Below, one piece after another: positions 53,135-54,629 of a DNA stretch of 54,629 nucleotides. The notes under the pieces are model-generated. The model made no database searches and had not been told where the DNA came from. It saw nothing but the letters and a program-made list of their open reading frames with translations. A program made the translations under genes and the position numbers. Origin of the DNA: Candidatus Schekmanbacteria bacterium (GTDB taxonomy: Bacteria > CSSED10-310 > JACPHN01). The stretch is from assembly GCA_016188575.1 (NCBI GenBank), contig JACPHN010000047.1, forward strand, positions 1-54,629. The letters run 5' to 3'. Each line of letters opens with the position of its first letter. The stretch's first letter is position 1.

Positions 53135-53410
53135 GTGTATATCGTGGTGAGCTATGACGTGGTTTCGGACAGGCGGCGCGCGGAAGTCGCGAAAGTGCTG
53201 GAAGATACCGGCCGGCGAGTGCAGAAGAGCGTGTTCGAGTGCCGGATCGACGAGCGCGCGCTGCTGAGGCTGCGCAAGCGACTGGCGGAGGCGATCGATC
53301 AGAGCGAGGACAGCGTGCGCTTCTACCGCCTCTGCCAGCGGTGCGTGACGTCGCTCGAGGTGCTCGGCCAGGGAACGCTGACTGCGGATGAGGACGTGAT
53401 CGTGGTGTAG
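53135..53410 (+). CDS. cas2: CRISPR-associated Cas2
   Basis: 91 aa, ferredoxin-like: YIVVSYDVVSDRRRAEVAKV with the conserved Asp at the end of strand 1, and VQKSVFECRIDE on strand 2. GAGGAGAG seven bases upstream marks the GTG at 53135 as the start; the longer open frame before it is not coding. It bridges Cas1 dimers during spacer integration. It is separated from cas1 by the palindromic repeat instead of overlapping it. Confidence 0.95.
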   Translation: MYIVVSYDVVSDRRRAEVAKVLEDTGRRVQKSVFECRIDERALLRLRKRLAEAIDQSEDSVRFYRLCQRCVTSLEVLGQGTLTADEDVIVV

Positions 53411-53564
53411 CGGGCGAACGGCGGCGGCTCACGGGCTCCCGAAGAGCGTGATCAGGCCACAATCTCCGGCGTCGGCCGAAGGTGCTGTACACCATGGCGA
53501 GCGCAATGCGCGCGGCGTTCGGCCAACAGCCGGAATCCTGGCGCGATTGCCAGCTCATGAGACC

Positions 53565-53689
53565 TTGCCGTACGCACCGGCGTGACAATGCCGCCCTCCG
53601 ACCCGCCCCCCGCTTGCGGGGGCGGGAGGTGGGGGTATTCGCGATGCGCTTTCAGCGCAGCTTGCGGTCGAAGTGGCGGTGGATTCAGG
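53565..53689. repeat. Dispersed repeat family (about 140 bp type), copy f
   Basis: GGCGTGACAATGCC is followed by a CCCGCCCCCCGCTTGCGGGG palindrome with flanking CGGGAGGTGGGGGTATTC, then GCGATGCGCTTTC and the GGCGGTGGATTCAGG end, aligning with 17170-17309. It lies between cas2 and the CRISPR leader. The rest of 53411-53955 shows no gene. Confidence 0.8.
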
Positions 53690-53955
53690 TCGTCGTCTGA
53701 GCTTGCGAGGAATCGCGCGCGGACGACGCTCCGCGTCGCGCGCTCGGCCGCGGCGCGCGGAAGGCGGGGTGTGCGTGCGATCAGGGACTTGGAGCGGCTA
53801 CCTCGCACCGGTCCGTTCGTTCCCGGGCGGATGGCGAGACGGTGCGTTTGCTGCCTCTCCGCGCGCGGCGGGGCGGAGCGCGGCTGTGACCGACAACGCA
53901 CACCGTGGAGCTCATTGTCCGCAATCGGGAGCAACCGGCGTTTTGCGGCATGGCC

Positions 53956-53984
53956 TTGCGGCAATCGGGGCAATCGCGTATATT
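53956..53984 (+). promoter_or_regulatory. Candidate CRISPR leader promoter
   Basis: TTGCGG (53956-53961), a 17-bp spacer and TATATT (53979-53984). A transcript from about 53991 would run about 150 nt through the A-rich leader into the first repeat at 54144. The direction agrees with the repeat ending in ATTGAGAC. Confidence 0.45.
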
Positions 53985-54143
53985 GAAGACGAAAAAAGCA
54001 CCGTTGACGCGGAAAAACGCGAAGCTGGAGCAGTTCCTTGGTAACTGAATATGTCGGTTCCGGGGATGGTGGGGGATCCCCCCCTATGGGTGCGTTGAAA
54101 AAGGCCCGGCATTCGGCCTGGGGAGATGATTTTCGGGAGCACA

Positions 54144-54629
54144 GTCTGCAGACCGGCCCCGTTTTCTAGGGGATTGAGACTTCCAGATCTTCTTGCGAAT
54201 TTCTTCGACTAACCCTTCAGTCTGCAGACCGGCCCCGTTTTCTAGGGGATTGAGACATGTCCCTGCAGCGCTTCCTTGCTGCAGAGGAGCAGTCTGCAGA
54301 CCGGCCCCGTTTTCTAGGGGATTGAGACGGAGGCCGCTGCCAGGTCCCCTTTGATGGTAGCCTTCGTCTGCAGACCGGCCCCGTTTTCTAGGGGATTGAG
54401 ACTTTCATACCCGGATATTTCGCATGCGAAATATCTCAAGGTCTGCAGACCGGCCCCGTTTTCTAGGGGATTGAGACCGCTTCCGCGGCGTCAATCTCGA
54501 TCTGTGCGTACCTGGTCTGCAGACCGGCCCCGTTTTCTAGGGGATTGAGACTTTCCGACGCTGCAGAAATTTCCGCGGCGTCAGCTTTTGGTCTGCAGAC
54601 CGGCCCCGTTTTCTAGGGGATTGAGACCT
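54144..54629 (+). CRISPR. CRISPR array, seven repeats visible, cut by the window end
   Basis: 37-bp identical repeats beginning GTCTGCAGACCGGCCCC and ending GGGGATTGAGAC lie at 54144, 54220, 54292, 54366, 54441, 54515 and 54591. Six complete spacers have lengths 39, 35, 37, 38, 37 and 39 bp. The repeat starts with the palindrome GTCTGCAGAC and has a CCCC/GGGG stem around GTTTTCTA. The leader-side cas1/cas2/primase genes and the repeat ending fit a type III-like or mixed system, but no effector gene is in the window, so the type is not fixed. Confidence 0.98.

Overview
The window is GC-rich and comes from a bacterium whose gene content looks deltaproteobacterial in grade (Myxococcota/Binatota-like). 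The basis is several Ser/Thr kinases, PEGA, PilZ and DUF4388 proteins, large secreted beta-propeller and protease genes, a membrane nitrate reductase, and many palindromic intergenic repeats. This lineage is inferred from content; no rRNA or other phylogenetic marker is present.

Region 1 (1-9660, minus strand) is a respiratory nitrate reductase operon: a diheme cytochrome c, narG, narH, narJ, narI, a narK transporter and a cut-off second narK. A cytochrome heads the operon, as in the Thermus narCGHJIK arrangement. An FNR-like half-palindrome lies just upstream.

Region 2 (9681-10767) is a scar of mobile DNA. It holds a broken tnpB split by a 154-bp MITE with perfect 15-bp ends and a 6-bp target duplication, a palindromic 108-bp repeat, and part of a second MITE.

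Region 3 (10807-22507) is mixed housekeeping and signalling: a secreted Cys-rich TPR protein, a PEGA-domain kinase, a receiver-PilZ pair, larE, a glycosyltransferase, a MEMO1 protein with an N-terminal extension, a DUF4388 protein, a membrane TPR protein and deoB. It ends with an apparently structured non-coding RNA closed by a strong terminator.

Region 4 (22506-35934) encodes secreted BNR-like and FG-GAP propeller proteins. Next comes a mobile island in which an IS4-family element has inserted beside an IS605-type tnpA/tnpB element. After it lie a fused sugar-phosphate transferase/B12 radical SAM protein and a subtilase. The subtilase overlaps by one GTGA a kinase-AAA-TPR regulator (35931-40070). 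Region 5 (40234-43309) holds a Tam-like methyltransferase, an unknown Pro/Ala-rich protein, a 42-bp tandem repeat and a Uma2-type nuclease.

Region 6 (43433-49435) is a tightly coupled minus-strand operon for an unusual Hsp70 system. It contains an Hsp70 with a zinc ribbon between its ATPase and substrate domains, a zinc-ribbon/TM/LysM protein, a large TPR protein, a J-like protein without HPD, and a GrpE-like protein. Divergent from it (49681-54629) is a CRISPR adaptation module: a TPR-fused primase-polymerase (CAPP-like), cas1, cas2, a leader and an array of seven repeats that runs off the window. No interference genes are visible. A dispersed repeat family of about 140 bp (cores at about 14.3, 17.2, 32.5, 36.4, 41.05 and 53.6 kb, with a doubtful one at 41.75 kb) recurs across the window and has apparently been absorbed in frame into two coding sequences.
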